From assembly GCA_037957365.1 (NCBI GenBank), contig JARHVA010002686.1:927501-991500 (forward strand): DNA of 64,000 nucleotides, written 5' to 3'. Of the stretch, positions 32,072 to 44,660 are shown piece after piece (position 1 is the first letter of the stretch; every line of letters begins with the position of its first letter). Under the pieces are notes generated by a model that saw only the letters and a program-made list of their open reading frames with translations, had not been told where the DNA came from and did not search any database. Made by a program: the position numbers and the translations under genes. Source of the stretch: Torreya grandis. Its lineage: Eukaryota; Streptophyta; Pinopsida; Cupressales; Taxaceae.

Positions 32072-35060
32072 TAACAATTTGTCATCATCCATAGAGGATT
32101 CACCATACCAATAAATCAAATTTCTCTAGATTTTCCAAATATTTCTACTAGGTTTTCTTGTAGGGCCTCTTAAAATGAACCCTACGTATAATATATTAGT
32201 TTTGAGGATATGAGAGTTGATTAATTAAAAGGTTGACATGTTTTGCACTTCATGTTTTTCCAGTTTAAATCTATTTGAAATGTATCATATAATTAGTTGA
32301 TGTAACTCTAGTAAATTTTATTAATCAAACTTTTTATTAGATTATAATTTGGTCTATACATGGTAATATAATACTAGTAATGTTATAATAGCGGATACAT
32401 CATTATCCTTCATGACATACCTTTTGGCTACAATCCATCAATACATATGTTTCTTTAATAGGTTTGTCAACCTTTTTATTATGAATATAGACTCAAATAA
32501 CACACTTAATGACTTGTAGAGGATTATTATAACTATTATGATGTTAACTAATACAAAGGATAAAGTCTCACACTTATTTATTCCAGGATTTCTAAGAAAA
32601 CAAGAATATATGCCTTTATAGACTTTATTCACATATATAGATTGAGTTTATTCAATAACTTTCCCTCCATGTGGATATATCTCTTAAAACCACTTTTAAT
32701 GGTTTAATTAAGACATATCATACATATTCATAAATGTTCTTGACATTTAGATGGATCTTTTTAATGTTATAGTGGATTTTATGCTTTCAAAACCATAGAT
32801 TCTAGATGGGGATTATGTACAAACAGTGCATGGAAAATCAATAACAATTCAATTCATATGACCTCTCTTGGATTTGTATCTTAAAAGGACTATAAAAATC
32901 CATGCCAATATCTGTTACATGTTTTTTGGTCCCAAACCAATCTTAAAATGGATGAAAACAACATTTTCATGACTATCATGAACCTTGTCAATCCCTTGTT
33001 CTATCTTTTTAGGTTTTAAATATGAAAATATCCTATAAAAATTAAAAATATGTTTTAAAAAAATCAAAAGGACATACACACAAATAGCACCAAATTTAAA
33101 TTGATTTACAATATTTAATGAAAGGTTATTGATTGCTATATATCATGTACACTATCACAGATTCCTCTCAATCCTTCTTTTTTTTTGGACTTTATAGCTC
33201 AATATTTAGATTCTTTAGGGTTGTTGATATCCCCCACTTTATATCTTATCTTCTCCACTTACCCTCTTAGTTTTATTTCTCTCTTTTTTCCTTCCATTTG
33301 ATCGCAAGCTCCACCAACCATGTACCTAACTCTCTGAGTCTAGTCAAGAGTCGACCATGATTGAGTTTAGCATGAGAAATTAAGAGTTGATATATTTTGG
33401 TGACTAAATACAAGCCAAAAGACTGCTTGACCCCTTTAATGAGGATTGTGACCATAAAATACCCATGAAGATGAAGAAAACTCTTACAAAATCTTTTTAC
33501 ATTTAAAAAACTTTAAAATTTTTGGTATTGGCCACAAAACCAATTTTTAATGTCTATGGATAAAATTGAAAAGATTGAAGATTAGAAAACCACTTTATTG
33601 AGCTAACAAGACATTCTATACCTAAACAAATCCAAAATTTACAAAACAAACAAAAACCCAATATTTGTTCCTGTATCATGAAGACAATAAATGCTTCTTG
33701 AGAACTATTGATTGTAAAGGGTTAGAATTTCAATTTAATAAAAAAAATATTGAATAATTTCCAAGTTGAATGTTGAATTATAATATATTATGAAATTTAA
33801 ATAACCTTGATCTATTATTTTCTTATTATTTATTGAATTATTTTTTTAACTACTCATTTTTTTGAATCACAATGTGTTTGTCTTCAAGATTGAGAATTCC
33901 AATGGACTCATGTAATGTAGAGGGAACTTCTTTACCCATGATCATACGGCCAATGAAGGAGTACCATGTGAGACAATCACATTTTTTAAATAATATATAA
34001 ATATGGTGATGCATAAGGAATTCCATGATTTCTTTATTATGTTGCCATCGATTTAGTTTTTCATTCCCTTCTGCACACTAATTGAGTGTCATGGTAACCA
34101 CTAATTTGAATCTAGTTTTTCTAGATGATAGATACTTGGGTAAATGTTGTAAACCATATTATAAACTAACATACATGCAAACTATTATAATTTTCTAACT
34201 AATACTTTGATGATCCAATGGTCTAGATTTATGATAGATGGTTTGGACGGAAATAATTTCTTGTAACAAATTCAATGGTCTAAATATATTGTTAGTAATT
34301 TCAATTATTACACTTGAAGGTGATTTTTTAGTTAAGTATTATTTATTGATGCTAATCACCTATCACATAGATTCATTTAGGAGATAGAAATCAATAGCTA
34401 ATCATCATTATGGATATGCCCTATGTTTAGACCTCCCAATTAGCTCATCACATATATTAATAGGCTTTCACATGTTACACCCACAAGTGGGAGTAGCCAC
34501 CAATATCTCATTGGAGAAATTCAACATTCTTTTTTTATTGTAATCTCAAATGAGTAGACAAAACATATAATTTTAATGATATTTTTTGAAATGGCCATGC
34601 CATATTTAATGTTAACTTTCCATATGTATAATACTAAATTTTTACTAACTTCACATCCACATTGTGATTTTTAATGTCAATTTCAATATTGTAGAATAAT
34701 GAGATGGAGTGGAGCGAAGACAACAAGGCTATTCTTGAATAATCCAATGACTTTCTATTATAACATATAAAAGAAGGTTTCCCCAAAATTAATCTTCATT
34801 AAATTTTTGCGTACCTATGCTATTCAATAATATACCTCTTTTGATGTACCCTTCAATTTTATACATTGGCTTTATGTATATTAGGTAGAGGGGGTAGAAT
34901 GGAGCCATGACGATGAGGTGGAAAATAGCCTACATGTTGACCTTATCTCCACATATGTGTGTATTGGTTGTACTTATTCTTTTATCCTTTATCATAATCA
35001 TACATGTTTGTTATTCCATTTATGTTTAGAGAGTCATACTTATATTGACCATTGATGCAG
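32072..35060. other. No gene recognised
   Basis: AT-rich sequence. Reverse frames at 32438-32632 and 33273-33455 have no recognised domain. Two weakly similar snippets, near 34690-34735 (EMEWSEDNKAILE in one frame) and near 34885-34925 (VEWSHDDEVENS), suggest decayed coding DNA but are too short to call. Confidence 0.4.
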
Positions 35061-35072
35061 TAAGAGAAGTAA

Positions 35073-35197
35073 TTAGATAAGGTTGATGAGGATGCCAATG
35101 AGATTGTTGAAAATTACAATGATAGTGACAAGATTATGGATGTATTGGAATCTTATTTGGAGGTTGTCAGACCAAACCGTGTAAGAACAATTTAGTG
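35073..35197 (+). other. Possible exon relic (acidic peptide)
   Basis: A 41-codon open stretch reads LDKVDEDANEIVENYNDSDK and then MDVLESYLEVVRPNRVR. A gcag just upstream (ending 35060) and a gtaaga at 35181-35186 would suit plant splice sites. No family was recognised and a TAA lies in frame just after the presumed acceptor, so this is at best a decayed exon. Confidence 0.22.
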
Positions 35198-35459
35198 TCT
35201 TTGAGTATGTTGTCATTTTATTTTTTATTTATATATATAACTTGAAATGTCTTATTTATTAGCTAACAATTTTTAGGTTAGTATAGGATTATGGATATGG
35301 GTATTATGAATGAGTATTTTCAAGGTTGCATGTTTCCTTCATGCAAGGTTTTTAGTTTTCAAGGTGGTAATCCTTTTTTGTCACTATAAAGACTTAGCAG
35401 TCACTGTCTCAAAATTTATGGTCGACAACCCATTCCAAGGAGGCCTTAGGGAATACCAT

Positions 35460-35538
35460 TAGAGGGACACACTATGTTTCATTTTAATAAGAGAGACACC
35501 TTGTAAGCTTTCTATACACAGCTCTCGATTCATATAAA
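35460..35538 (+). repeat. Short segment shared with block P
   Basis: 'tgtttcattttaataagagagacacc...aagctttc...ctctcgatt' corresponds to 38628-38690 in block P copy 2, but here it is placed before R1 and not after it. Confidence 0.55.
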
Positions 35539-35743
35539 ACATATCACTTCTATAATTTTAGATGCCCATTGATTCCTTCATGGTATATTTTATACCGCAT
35601 GTACTGAGTCACTAAAATTTTGAATGGTTGGGGTTGTGTATATAAATAAAACATATCACTTCTCTAATTTAAAAGCCCATTGATTCCTTCATGGTATATT
35701 TCATACCCCATATATGAAATCACTAAAATTTTGAATGTTTGAG
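35539..35743 (+). repeat. Tandem pair of about 105-bp units
   Basis: 'aaacatatcacttct' to 'ttgaatg-ttg-ggttgt' occurs twice in a row, starting at about 35539 and 35647. The copies share 'cccattgattccttcatgg', 'tatatttc/tataccc' and 'cactaaaattttgaatg' and differ at several bases. Confidence 0.85.
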
Positions 35744-35749
35744 GTTGTA

Positions 35750-36300
35750 ATATTAAAATCTAGGAACAAACTTTGACAACATTATGAAGAGTGTAATTCT
35801 TGTAAAACCTTCAGAATTTGCCTCCTTTCTCTTTTGATCAAAATGTGAGAATGTTAGATGGCATATGCATAGATATCAACTAAAAAAGAACAAATATTAT
35901 ATTCTTTATTAGACCTCCCTCTTAATTGATTGTATATATTTTGCATCCATTTCCTTTATTTATTTTATCCATTTATATATCTTAATAATATAAAAATAAT
36001 AATTTTAAAATATTTTATGTCAAAAAAAGTTTTATAGTCTTTTATTTTTATTCCACCTCTTTTCTATTTCAAAACATTTAAAAATTAACGTATATTAATA
36101 TTGTAACATTGATATTTCACCTTTTAGGTCTATATGAAAATATAACAAATAGTAAGTCTACACATATGAATAAAAATGTATATAACATTTTAAATAGGAG
36201 CCTAAATTATAGGTACTTTTGTACAGGAATGAATATGACGGTGAAGATGTTGAAGATTCACAACAACTTTAGGAAACACCTCAGTAGTCAAAATGCAGGT
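35750..36300 (+). repeat. Dispersed repeat R1, copy B
   Basis: Collinear with 1690-2007 plus 6839-7064 and with 38065-38400. This copy has no gypsy insertion. The forward frame at 36109-36330 lies inside the repeat; a related but different frame occurs at 38248-38463 in copy C, and neither looks like a known protein. Confidence 0.6.
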
Positions 36301-36369
36301 CAAAAATGTAAAGAAACACTTCCACAGTGAGCATAGAGATCTACAGGGGTCAGACATCCTCTGGTTAAA

Positions 36370-36780
36370 TATAGTCCTAATATTTCAATTTCTTTGATTT
36401 CTAATGATGTGGTACCTAATTTTTATTAGGGAGCATTAGAAGACAATGATAGTTTAAAATGGAAAAGGACAATGCAAGGGGAATGGATGGTTTAGATACG
36501 AATAATTCATGAGACCTAGTAAAACTTATAAAAGGTAGAAAACACATTGGATGCAAATCGGTTTACAAATAAAAAGATAGGTGTTGATGATAAAGTTGAA
36601 AGGTATAGGTATAGAATGGTGGAAAAATGATTTACAGAAAAATAAGGAATTGATTACCATGATTTTTTTTCACCAGTTGTTAAACTTGTTTAAAATCGAG
36701 TTGTCCTAATATTAGTAGTTTTACTTGATTTGGAGTTGGAGCAATTAGATCTTAAAAAAATAATATTGCGCACACACACA

Positions 36781-36847
<67 letters not shown>

Positions 36848-37330
36848 CAACTCAAAGGTTTGGTACATGATAAAAAATGGATTTGTTTTCAAGCTCAGGA
36901 AATCAATGTATGCCCTGAAATAGTCACCCAAGAAATGCTAAAAGAAGTTTTATTCTTTCATGGGGAGCCATAATTTTGTTAGGAGTGAATATGATCATTA
37001 TGTTTACTTCAAGTTTATTTACAATGCCTTATTCATTATATTGGCATTATATGTTGATGATATGCTTATAGGAAACAAAAGCATGGTAGAAGCTATCAAT
37101 TTAAAGATTCATCTAGCTAGAACGTTTGATATGAAGGATCTAGGAGCACAAAAACAAATTTTAGGCATGGAGATACATAGAGACAAGAAAAATAGCATGT
37201 TTTGTTTATCACAACAAAGGTATTTGGAGAATATAGTAATTGAATTTACTATGAAGTATATAAAACAAGATAGTATCCTTTTTTGTTTCCCATTTCAAGT
37301 TTTCTTAAAGTTTATGTTCTAGTAGTGATG
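36370..37330 (+). pseudogene. Ty1/copia reverse transcriptase relic
   Basis: Pieces in order: FISLISNDVV-like text, ALEDNDSLKWKRTMQGEW, RYRYRMVEK-FTEK-GIDYHD, FFSPVVKL and LELEQLDLKK (36400-36765), which is the N-terminal half of copia reverse transcriptase. A (CA)n tract then replaces the AFLHG region. The reading resumes with MEQLKGLVHD (36845) and, in the open frame 36960-37322, EYDHYVYFK, ALYVDDMLIGNKSM, FDMKDLGAQKQILGMEIHRD and LSQQRYLENIV. YVDD is the catalytic motif. Stops and the repeat make it non-functional. Confidence 0.85.
36770..36843. repeat. (CA)n microsatellite inside the copia 3 reverse transcriptase
   Basis: About 37 ca units with a single aa interruption near 36782. It is flanked on both sides by text of the same reverse transcriptase. 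Confidence 0.95.
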
Positions 37331-37496
37331 AAGAAAAGCAATATATGGCTCATGTACCATATCATAGTATTGATAGGTTCACAAAAAAAAAAATTGTTAG
37401 AAAAGATAAAATGGTGTTTGGCTTATCTTGGCTTGTATAAAATGTGATGTGTTGGTCAGCAAGACATTAGACAAAAATTGTTGTCAAGGTGGAGAT

Positions 37497-38061
37497 TGTT
37501 AGATATGTGACAATACAGTTAAATTTTGAATCTCTTTGTGGTTGGGTTTATAGCACACATCTCGATAGAGAGGGTGTGGTCAAGAAATGCTCCCCCTCCT
37601 CTCCTCACCCCCTTCCCCCCTCTTGACAATTGTCTAAGGGTAGTCTAAGGAGTGCAGGGTTTCAGGGGTTGTGACTCCGAAGCTAAAAATCAAGGAGTCA
37701 AAAACCTATTTCTAGGAAGATGAATTCTATTGGATTCTATTTTTTTAAACAAAATTTTAATGAAATTTTTCCTCTCTATTAGTATGAAGAGAAATTCTAA
37801 TGTTGCTTTACCAATTAGGTGTATTTATTTTTGTGGAATTCACATGTAATCAACATAGTGAGTTTACATGTAATTTGTTCCTCTTGGAATAAATAAATCT
37901 TGATATCTTATACCATAGATATTTCGTTAGCTTTGTTAAATTTTTATCACATAAATGTTGTGTTTTTGTCTCATGCATGTTGTGTATTCTATTTTTTTAA
38001 TTATCTCTATTATTACATTTTGTTATTCTTCTATTATTGTAGAGTATGTAGTTTCCTAACA
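37497..38061 (+). repeat. LTR of copia 3
   Basis: 565 bp from TGTTAGATATGTGAC to TTTCCTAACA, so the ends form the inverted repeat TGTTAG/CTAACA. It follows a purine tract and ends exactly where R1 copy C begins. A cytosine-rich run (ctcctctcctcacccccttc) lies near 37595-37615. Confidence 0.75.
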
Positions 38062-38064
38062 AAA

Positions 38065-38460
38065 TGATTTATACATACATATCAACTAAAAAAATCAAAG
38101 ATTATACTCCTTGTTATACCTCTCTTTTAATTGATTTCATGTATTCCGTATACATTACCTTTGTTTAATTTATCCCTTTGCATCTTTTAATCACACAAAA
38201 ATAAATTAATTTTAACATCTTTTATATCAAACGTGTGTTAGAATCTTTTGTTTGTTTTCTTCCTCCTTTGTATTGCAGCATTTGTCTTTCACCTTCTACG
38301 TCTAAATGAAAACATGGCAAACAGGAAATCTTCAACTATATATATATATATATATATAAATAGACACCTAAATTATAGGCACTTCTCTGTGGGAATGAAT
38401 GTTAGAAGAGATCCTCCAATAGTAATCAAGGACAGCTCTCCGCCAATTTACTCTCAAGCT
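38065..38460 (+). repeat. Dispersed repeat R1, copy C
   Basis: Collinear with R1 copies A and B. It contains a short TA microsatellite (38337-38357). It is followed by block P copy 2, as copy A is followed (after insertions and the tandem duplication) by block P copy 1. Confidence 0.6.
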
Positions 38461-38484
38461 TAATTTAGAGTCTAAAACATTGAA

Positions 38485-39835
38485 AACAGGTTAGGTATGG
38501 TCCAATTCAGCGCCTACTCCCATCGTTCAATTCTGATGGAAAATTCGACTGTTTATTCTTTTTTCTATTAGAAGTAAATCAAGAGATCTGATTACCAAAA
38601 TCACAGACGGTGTGAGATTGATTGAATTGACGTTTCATTTCAATAAGAGAGACATCTCGCAAGCTTTCCATGTATGGCTCTCGATTTATGGAATACTTAT
38701 TTCTTCTCAAATTTCAGGTGCCCACTGATTCCGTCTTTGTTCGTGCATCCGCCACACATTGTGGCTCGGGTTTTTCTTTTAGTGGTTTTATGTGCTGTAA
38801 AGCCCTGGTATAATGGACTTTTAAAAAAAGCTTATCCTTTATTTTCTTTTCCTTTCCGTGCTAAAATATTTGTAGTATCCATGATATAATTTACTTTGCA
38901 GACTTAAGTAAGCCACTGATATGCTGGAAAAAAGAAATGCTTCCTTTTAATTTATTTTCTTTCCTTTCAATCCAGTTGTTAATACATGACAGATTTAAAA
39001 ACCACCAGACACATGTCAAGCTGTGGTTGAATTGTACAGCCTATTATTGGGCGAAATAATAAAAGTAGTGTAGTTGATGGTGTCCATTCATTCCACTATG
39101 GAAGAAATCTGCACCATTCCATACGCAACTTTTTCTCATCATCAAATTGGTAGAGGGGTTCTGCAGGCAAGAAAAATAATTAGTAGTACTTCAAGTTTTG
39201 CTTGAGTTGTACAGCTTATTATTTTCCATTCATTCCGCTGGAACAAAAAATCTCCACTACTGTTATACACTATTTTCCCAAACTCAATTACCATTCGCTG
39301 TTTACAGAAATAATAAGTTATAATTATTTGAAAGATAGACAATACCCGATTTCAATAAAATAGAATAGAAAAGAAAAAATTGTTTTGACATTTTAATGAA
39401 ATTATGTATAAATATTATAAACCATTGTTATATCCTAAATTACTCCATAACAATTAAAAATTAATAACAAAAGAAATATGGATTAAAATAGTAAAAGATT
39501 GTAATAAATTTTATGGTAATATATATTTTTAGTAAAAATTGTTCCTTGATAAATTTTGAAATAAAAAGAAAAATTAAAAATACATTATAAAAATGTCAAT
39601 ATTAAATATTTTAATGTAAAATAATAATATCATACAGAACTTTTCTTATTTGTATAGTAAGTTTGTGAGTCATGTCAACAAGTTTCAATGAATAAGAGGG
39701 CTTGCAACAAGTTAGAAGAAATAATTCTTTGTGAAACATGCTATTAATATTTATTTAATTAAAAAAATATTAAAAATATGAAACATTAGTTTGAGTTAAT
39801 ATTATATCAAGATTAGAAAGATAATTTTTAAAAAC
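38485..39835 (+). repeat. Block P, copy 2
   Basis: Collinear with 13440-14650. It has an extra inserted stretch near 38560-38725 and extra AT-rich DNA near 39400-39590. The forward frame at 38674-38889 is not preserved in copy 1 and is not called a gene. Confidence 0.7.
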
Positions 39836-39889
39836 CCTATAGGGTAATAGATGTAAGAGTATCGAGGGTGATGTAAGGTATCGGCTCTC

Positions 39890-40880
39890 CCATGATTAGG
39901 GCCTTTTCTTTCGGAGCAGGTAATGGATCGATGGCAGCAACAAGGGTGGAAGGTTTCCAAACATCGAGAGACAATTTCAGAGGAAGGAAAGAGGGATGGA
40001 CAGAAGTAGAGCATAGTCCCCTCATCCAGATGGAAGGGAGAAGAGACACAACTATGATCATTCTGATTCGATGGTAGGAAAGGGGGAGGGAAACTAGATC
40101 ACTAGCTTTGCAGATAATTTGGAGTAGCTACCCACACTTGTTAGGAGGGTTAACCTTACAGCTAAGGCATCCTTTGGACCTTCTAATAGTCAAATTGAGT
40201 AGTCTAAGGTTTTCAGCATTGCAAAGGTTTATCTAGTTGTTAATTTTGAATAGAACGATCTTATAGATGTTCTTTAAAGTGAGGATTGGTATGCCAAAAG
40301 GGGTTTGTTATGTCATTTTGATAGGTTTTTTCCTTCCCTTCATGTTCTTTCTTAGTGGATTTCATATTCTTTGTAGCATTATTTAGAGAGCAGCATTAAA
40401 ATATATCTTTGTGCCAAAGGTTTTCATATTGTGGCTTTTGACAATCTTGTTGATCATAATAACATTTTATGAGTGAAATCATGGAGTTGTGATCATCGCC
40501 TTTTTATTATGAAACCTTGGTTTGTAGATTTCAATCCTCTTACTAAAAATCTCTCTCTTAGACCCATTTGGGTGTGGCTGTTGTATCTTTCTCTATAGTT
40601 GTGTTCATAATTTGGGTTGACCTCTATTTTGGGTTCGTTGGGTGATCCACTAGAAATTGATGCTTCTTCTTTGAATTTCCCCTGAATAATTCTTGCCAGA
40701 GTACTTCTTTGTATGAATATTTCTTAAGATCTCCCTGATAGATTTGAGTTGAAATTTGACGACTATTGTTGGTTTCAAACCCTTCATTATGAATGAATTC
40801 CCTTTAGATGTAGGAAATGCATCAATGTTGGTCATCTTTCCACCTCCTATCTGAAATTGAAGTGTAATGTAGATTCTTCA
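39890..40880 (+). pseudogene. L1-type LINE ORF1 relic
   Basis: The translated pieces run in the order of plant L1 ORF1 proteins (DUF4283-like domain then CCHC knuckle). They read SEDWYAKRGLLCHFDRFFPS, KGFHIVAFDNLVDHNNIL, FIMKPWFVDFNPLTKNLSLR followed by PIWVWLLYLSL, then LPDRFELKFDDYCWFQTLHY and IPFRCRKCINVGHLSTSY. The knuckle CRKCINVGHLSTSY has tyrosine in place of the last cysteine. The upstream frame at 39892-40077 may be its decayed N-terminal part. Stops interrupt at several points. No ORF2 endonuclease or reverse transcriptase is seen downstream. Confidence 0.65.
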
Positions 40881-41450
40881 TGGTAGAATGAGGAAAGTGA
40901 AGAGCTTCTGATAGTGTTTTTCATTAGAGATTCTAATTGGCCTTCTATATCTAATTCAAAAGTTCCCAAGGAGGAGAACTCTAGTGCGATTTTAGTTCAT
41001 TTGGTGTCTCCACCTCAATTTTTAAAGGATTTTGGTTCAATTGGAAAATATTTTAATGATTTGATTAGCAAGAACAAGGTTTTTTTAGGCTCATCCATAT
41101 ATAAGAATTGCTTTCCATATTTTAATTCAGGTAAACTAAGTAATCGAGAATAATAGATACTTTTAAGAAGTAATAAAAAAGGATGTTTCATTCCCAATTC
41201 CCCTTTTAGGATACTTTATTTTCATAGTTTAGCAAATAAGACTGGGAAATAGTAGCTTAAGGATTTTCATTTTTGTAAATTTTGGTCTTTTTGATGGTAA
41301 CGTGAAGTATTGTAAAGTATGTTTAGATCGTATGTTTCATTTGTCGACTTGGTTATATGCCTTGATAGTTTATTGTATGTCCAAGTCATATATTGTTTTA
41401 ATTATTATTGTTAATAGGAATGGACCCTATAAACAATAAAATCGATCAAT
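40881..41450 (+). other. Possible C-terminal part and tail of the LINE relic
   Basis: An open frame at 40914-41153 continues after the knuckle region but has no recognised domain, which is usual for the variable end of L1 ORF1. Around 41405-41455 'gaccctataaacaataaaatcgatcaataaaaa' looks like a LINE 3' end, which would mean ORF2 was lost. This is inference. Confidence 0.3.
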
Positions 41451-41509
41451 AAAAATATTACGTCAAGGTCCCTTCTACATCCTTATATCCATAATTAAAT
41501 TCAAGAAAG

Positions 41510-42057
41510 AAAGAAATAATAAGCACAAATACTGTCAAGGCAAAGAAATAAATAGATACATTACTTGTGAAAAAATATATTATATTGATTCATATTGAAT
41601 GAGTAAAATAATTACAAAAAGTGCATGAAAATAATTCTCAACTTAGAATTGAAGTTGACATACAAAATTCAAAACACTTAAAAATTATTGACCTATTATT
41701 TTTAGTCATTATTTTTCATAAGTTTCGCATGCAATCTTGAACAAATCTAAAAAACTCCACATATATCCTAAAAACTAAAATTAACATTAAAAAATAACTT
41801 AAACCAAAGTTCATGTCTAGTTACAAAAATACACTAATTCTAAAAATAGAATAATATTTAAAAAAAATTAAAATACATTATTTGACTATCATGTGGTCAC
41901 ATATGGCCCCCTAATTTTTTTGAAATCGTATCTAAGAGACCAATGTAACTTATTACTGATTTAAATTTTTTTGATATGATCAGTTTGACACAAATGAGAG
42001 CTCAAATGGAGTTGTGGATCAAAATTTATAGCCTTAATAAGTTTATGCTCCATATCA
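41510..42057 (-). repeat. 3' LTR of gypsy C
   Basis: On the reverse strand it starts TGATATGGAGCATAAAC and contains 'ctataaattttgatcc', 'ccatttgag' and 'caatatgaatcaat' in the same order as the gypsy A LTRs. The divergence is high. The far end is uncertain. Confidence 0.65.
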
Positions 42058-42239
42058 TTATCTTCTAGTTGAAAACATCTTAGCTCTTGTGAGTTGCTTT
42101 GATTCTACTCCTGCCATTTATTTTTGTCAATATTTTTTAGTTCCCATTATGAAATCCAGGTATTATATGCCTATTTTAATCCTTCCCACTATATAAAATA
42201 CATGTCATAAATCATGTGGTAAACTCATCTCATAAGTGT

Positions 42240-43430
42240 TGTCAATGATTTTTTTCATAATTCTTCACAGTCCAATTTTCTTGTACTTTAATTTGTTGTA
42301 TGTGCCTTTCGAGAATATTTCTTTCTTAAAATAAAATTCACTATATCTCCTTCAAATACATTTGGACTTCTTTCAAAATATATTATTATTTTATATTTTT
42401 TATTACTTTTCTGTAATTTTTTTCTTACTTTTAAAAAATGTTGTATATGCTCTACAAATACCTTTTCATCAGATCAATATTAAATCATTTTATAATTGGT
42501 AAGTATAGCAATTATAAAACACCCATAGGATTTAGCCTATAAAAAATCTAAAATATTGATTTTCCTATTGATTTATTCACTTTACTATTATATGCACCTC
42601 AGCGTATGATAAATCCAAGTCCCATTATTTTGGATTCTCTCCAACTTTGCATCTCAACAAATTTTCCAATCTCCTTTTTACAACTTTTTTCTATCCATCA
42701 ATTTGTGGATTGTATGCACTACAAAATTTTATCTTTCTCCCCATCTTCTTCAATATATTCATCCAAAAATGACTTAGAATTTTTGTGTTATTATCTGATG
42801 TAACTATATTTAGAACACCATGCTATTTATCAACATCCATAAAAAATAGTTTTGTAACTCTATTGGCATAACTAATTTTCTTACATCTAATAAAATGAAT
42901 TATTTTATAAAAACTATCTACAATAAAAAAAATTGAGTAATTACCTCAATGTTTGTTTCTTAACCCTAACACAAAGTCCATACTCAAATCTGTCCATGGT
43001 CCTCTTATAATATGTAGTGGCATGTACAACCCTATATTTTTTTCATGTCCTTTAACCACCTAATATATCCTACACTTTGAAACATATCTTTTCACATATC
43101 TATTTATATTTTTCCAAGAATACTTCTCCTCCACCAAATATATTATCTTCATCTTACAAAAATGTCTAACCAAACCACGACTATGCAATTATTTTATGAT
43201 ATTATCTCGTAAAGACCCAATTGAAATACATAATCATTTCCCTTTGATTATATAGCCATCCTATATATAAGATACTTATTATAAACATTACTTGTCTCAC
43301 ATGTTAATGGATTATTTAATTACTCAACTATATTTCCAAAATTTGGATAAGTATCATATAATTACCTAAAAATTTCAAATCTAACTAATTCACTTACCAT
43401 AGTAGTTAACAACACCACTCTTCTACTCAA
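42240..43430 (-). pseudogene. Integrase relic of gypsy C
   Basis: The clearest stretch is 42840-42640 on the reverse strand: HGVLNIVTSDNNTK, ILSHFWMNILKKMG and IKFCSAYNPQIDG, the Ty3/gypsy core around the second aspartate and the S-YHPQTDG motif. The N-terminal zinc-finger text is faint near 43200-43050. The segment near 43430-43380 reads as the spacer between RNase H and integrase (VVLLTTMVSELVRFE), matching gypsy A at 4775-4810. Stops are frequent. Confidence 0.7.
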
Positions 43431-43439
43431 AGTATCAGC

Positions 43440-44660
43440 TACTTGATTCTATTTTCCTGATTTATACTTCAACACAAATGTATAATTTTCCAAAAGACAC
43501 CCACTTTGTATTCGTACTCTTTATGTTTTTTTAAATGTTCACATACTTCAAAGCCTCATCATCGATAAATAAGATAAATTCCTTAAACACCAAGTAATGT
43601 CTTTAATGTCTTATTGATTGTACAATGGCATAAAATTCAACATCATACATAGAATATTTTTTTCTTACCTTATTCAAATTTTCATTGAAATATGCTATTA
43701 GTTTTCCTTATTTATTCAACACAACACCAATTCCTACATATGAATAATCAAAATCAAATTTAAACACATTTCTAAAATATGGTAATGTTAAAATAGGATT
43801 TTCTATATTTTCTTGTTCAACAACTAAAAGCTTTTTGTTTGTGCTCTTGTTCATGAAAATTCTTTTCTTTTCATTGCAATATATTATTAATGCTACAAGG
43901 CTACTAAAATTTTGAATTATTTTTTAGTAAAATCTTTCTAAACAATTCAACCATCTTACCTCTATGGTTATCTTTAGAATAAGCCACTCAACATTGGCCT
44001 TTACCTTTTCTTCATCCATTCTTACACCATCAACTGAAAATATAAGTCGTCAAAATAGTAAAATATTATACATAAATCTATACTTTTTCAAAATTGTATA
44101 GATTTTATCAATTCTAAAAAAAGTTAATACTATTATCAAATGTTTTAAGTTATCTTATTTAGTTTTATTTAATATCAAATTATCATTAAAAAAACCGCTA
44201 AAATATTATCAATATAATGTTATAGCACTATATTGATGACCCTCATAAATGTTCTAGGTGAATTAGATAATTTGAGTGGCATCACCATCCACTCATATAA
44301 ACCATCTCTAGGCCTTAATATTGTTTTCCATTCATCTCCTTCATGAATCTAAATCTGATAGTATCAACTCCATAGATCAATTTTGGTAAAGTATTTGTCT
44401 CCCACAAGTACATCTATTATATCATCTAAAGGAGATATAGAAAATTCATAAATGGTAGTAATTTTTTGAATTGTTTTGCTATGCACATAGATCCTTCACC
44501 CACCAATTTATTTGGAGTTAGCAATGTTGATATTACACATACACTGATGCTTTCCTATACTATACCATTCCTCACTAATTTATTATCTTTTTTATTTAAT
44601 TCTACATTTTTGATTGGACACATCCTATAAGTTACTTGATTGACTAAAGTTGATCCATGA
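43440..44660 (-). pseudogene. Reverse transcriptase and RNase H relic of gypsy C
   Basis: The reverse strand reads ISPLDDIIDVLVGDKYFTKI, then [35 protein letters not shown] and a stretch that replaces VYFDDILIYS (44440-44170). Behind this comes decayed thumb, connection and RNase H text to about 43450 (ending in DTLSRR-like residues). The fingers-palm order is that of plant Ty3/gypsy elements. Frameshifts and stops are spread throughout. Confidence 0.75.

Larger units (their letters stand above)
36330..38061 (+). mobile_element. 5'-truncated Ty1/copia relic (copia 3)
   Basis: Reverse transcriptase text, a decayed polypurine tract (37486-37496, caaggtggaga followed by t) and one LTR (37497-38061). 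No 5' LTR, gag, protease or integrase is seen upstream, where repeat R1 copy B lies. R1 copy C starts immediately after the LTR. This family is distinct from copia 1 and 2: the LTR has no GACGTC units. Confidence 0.75.

Noticed and set aside
32438..33455. Reverse frames at 32438-32632 and 33273-33455 as retroelement integrase pieces
   Set aside because: I could not match any motif convincingly; the similarity was too weak to report.
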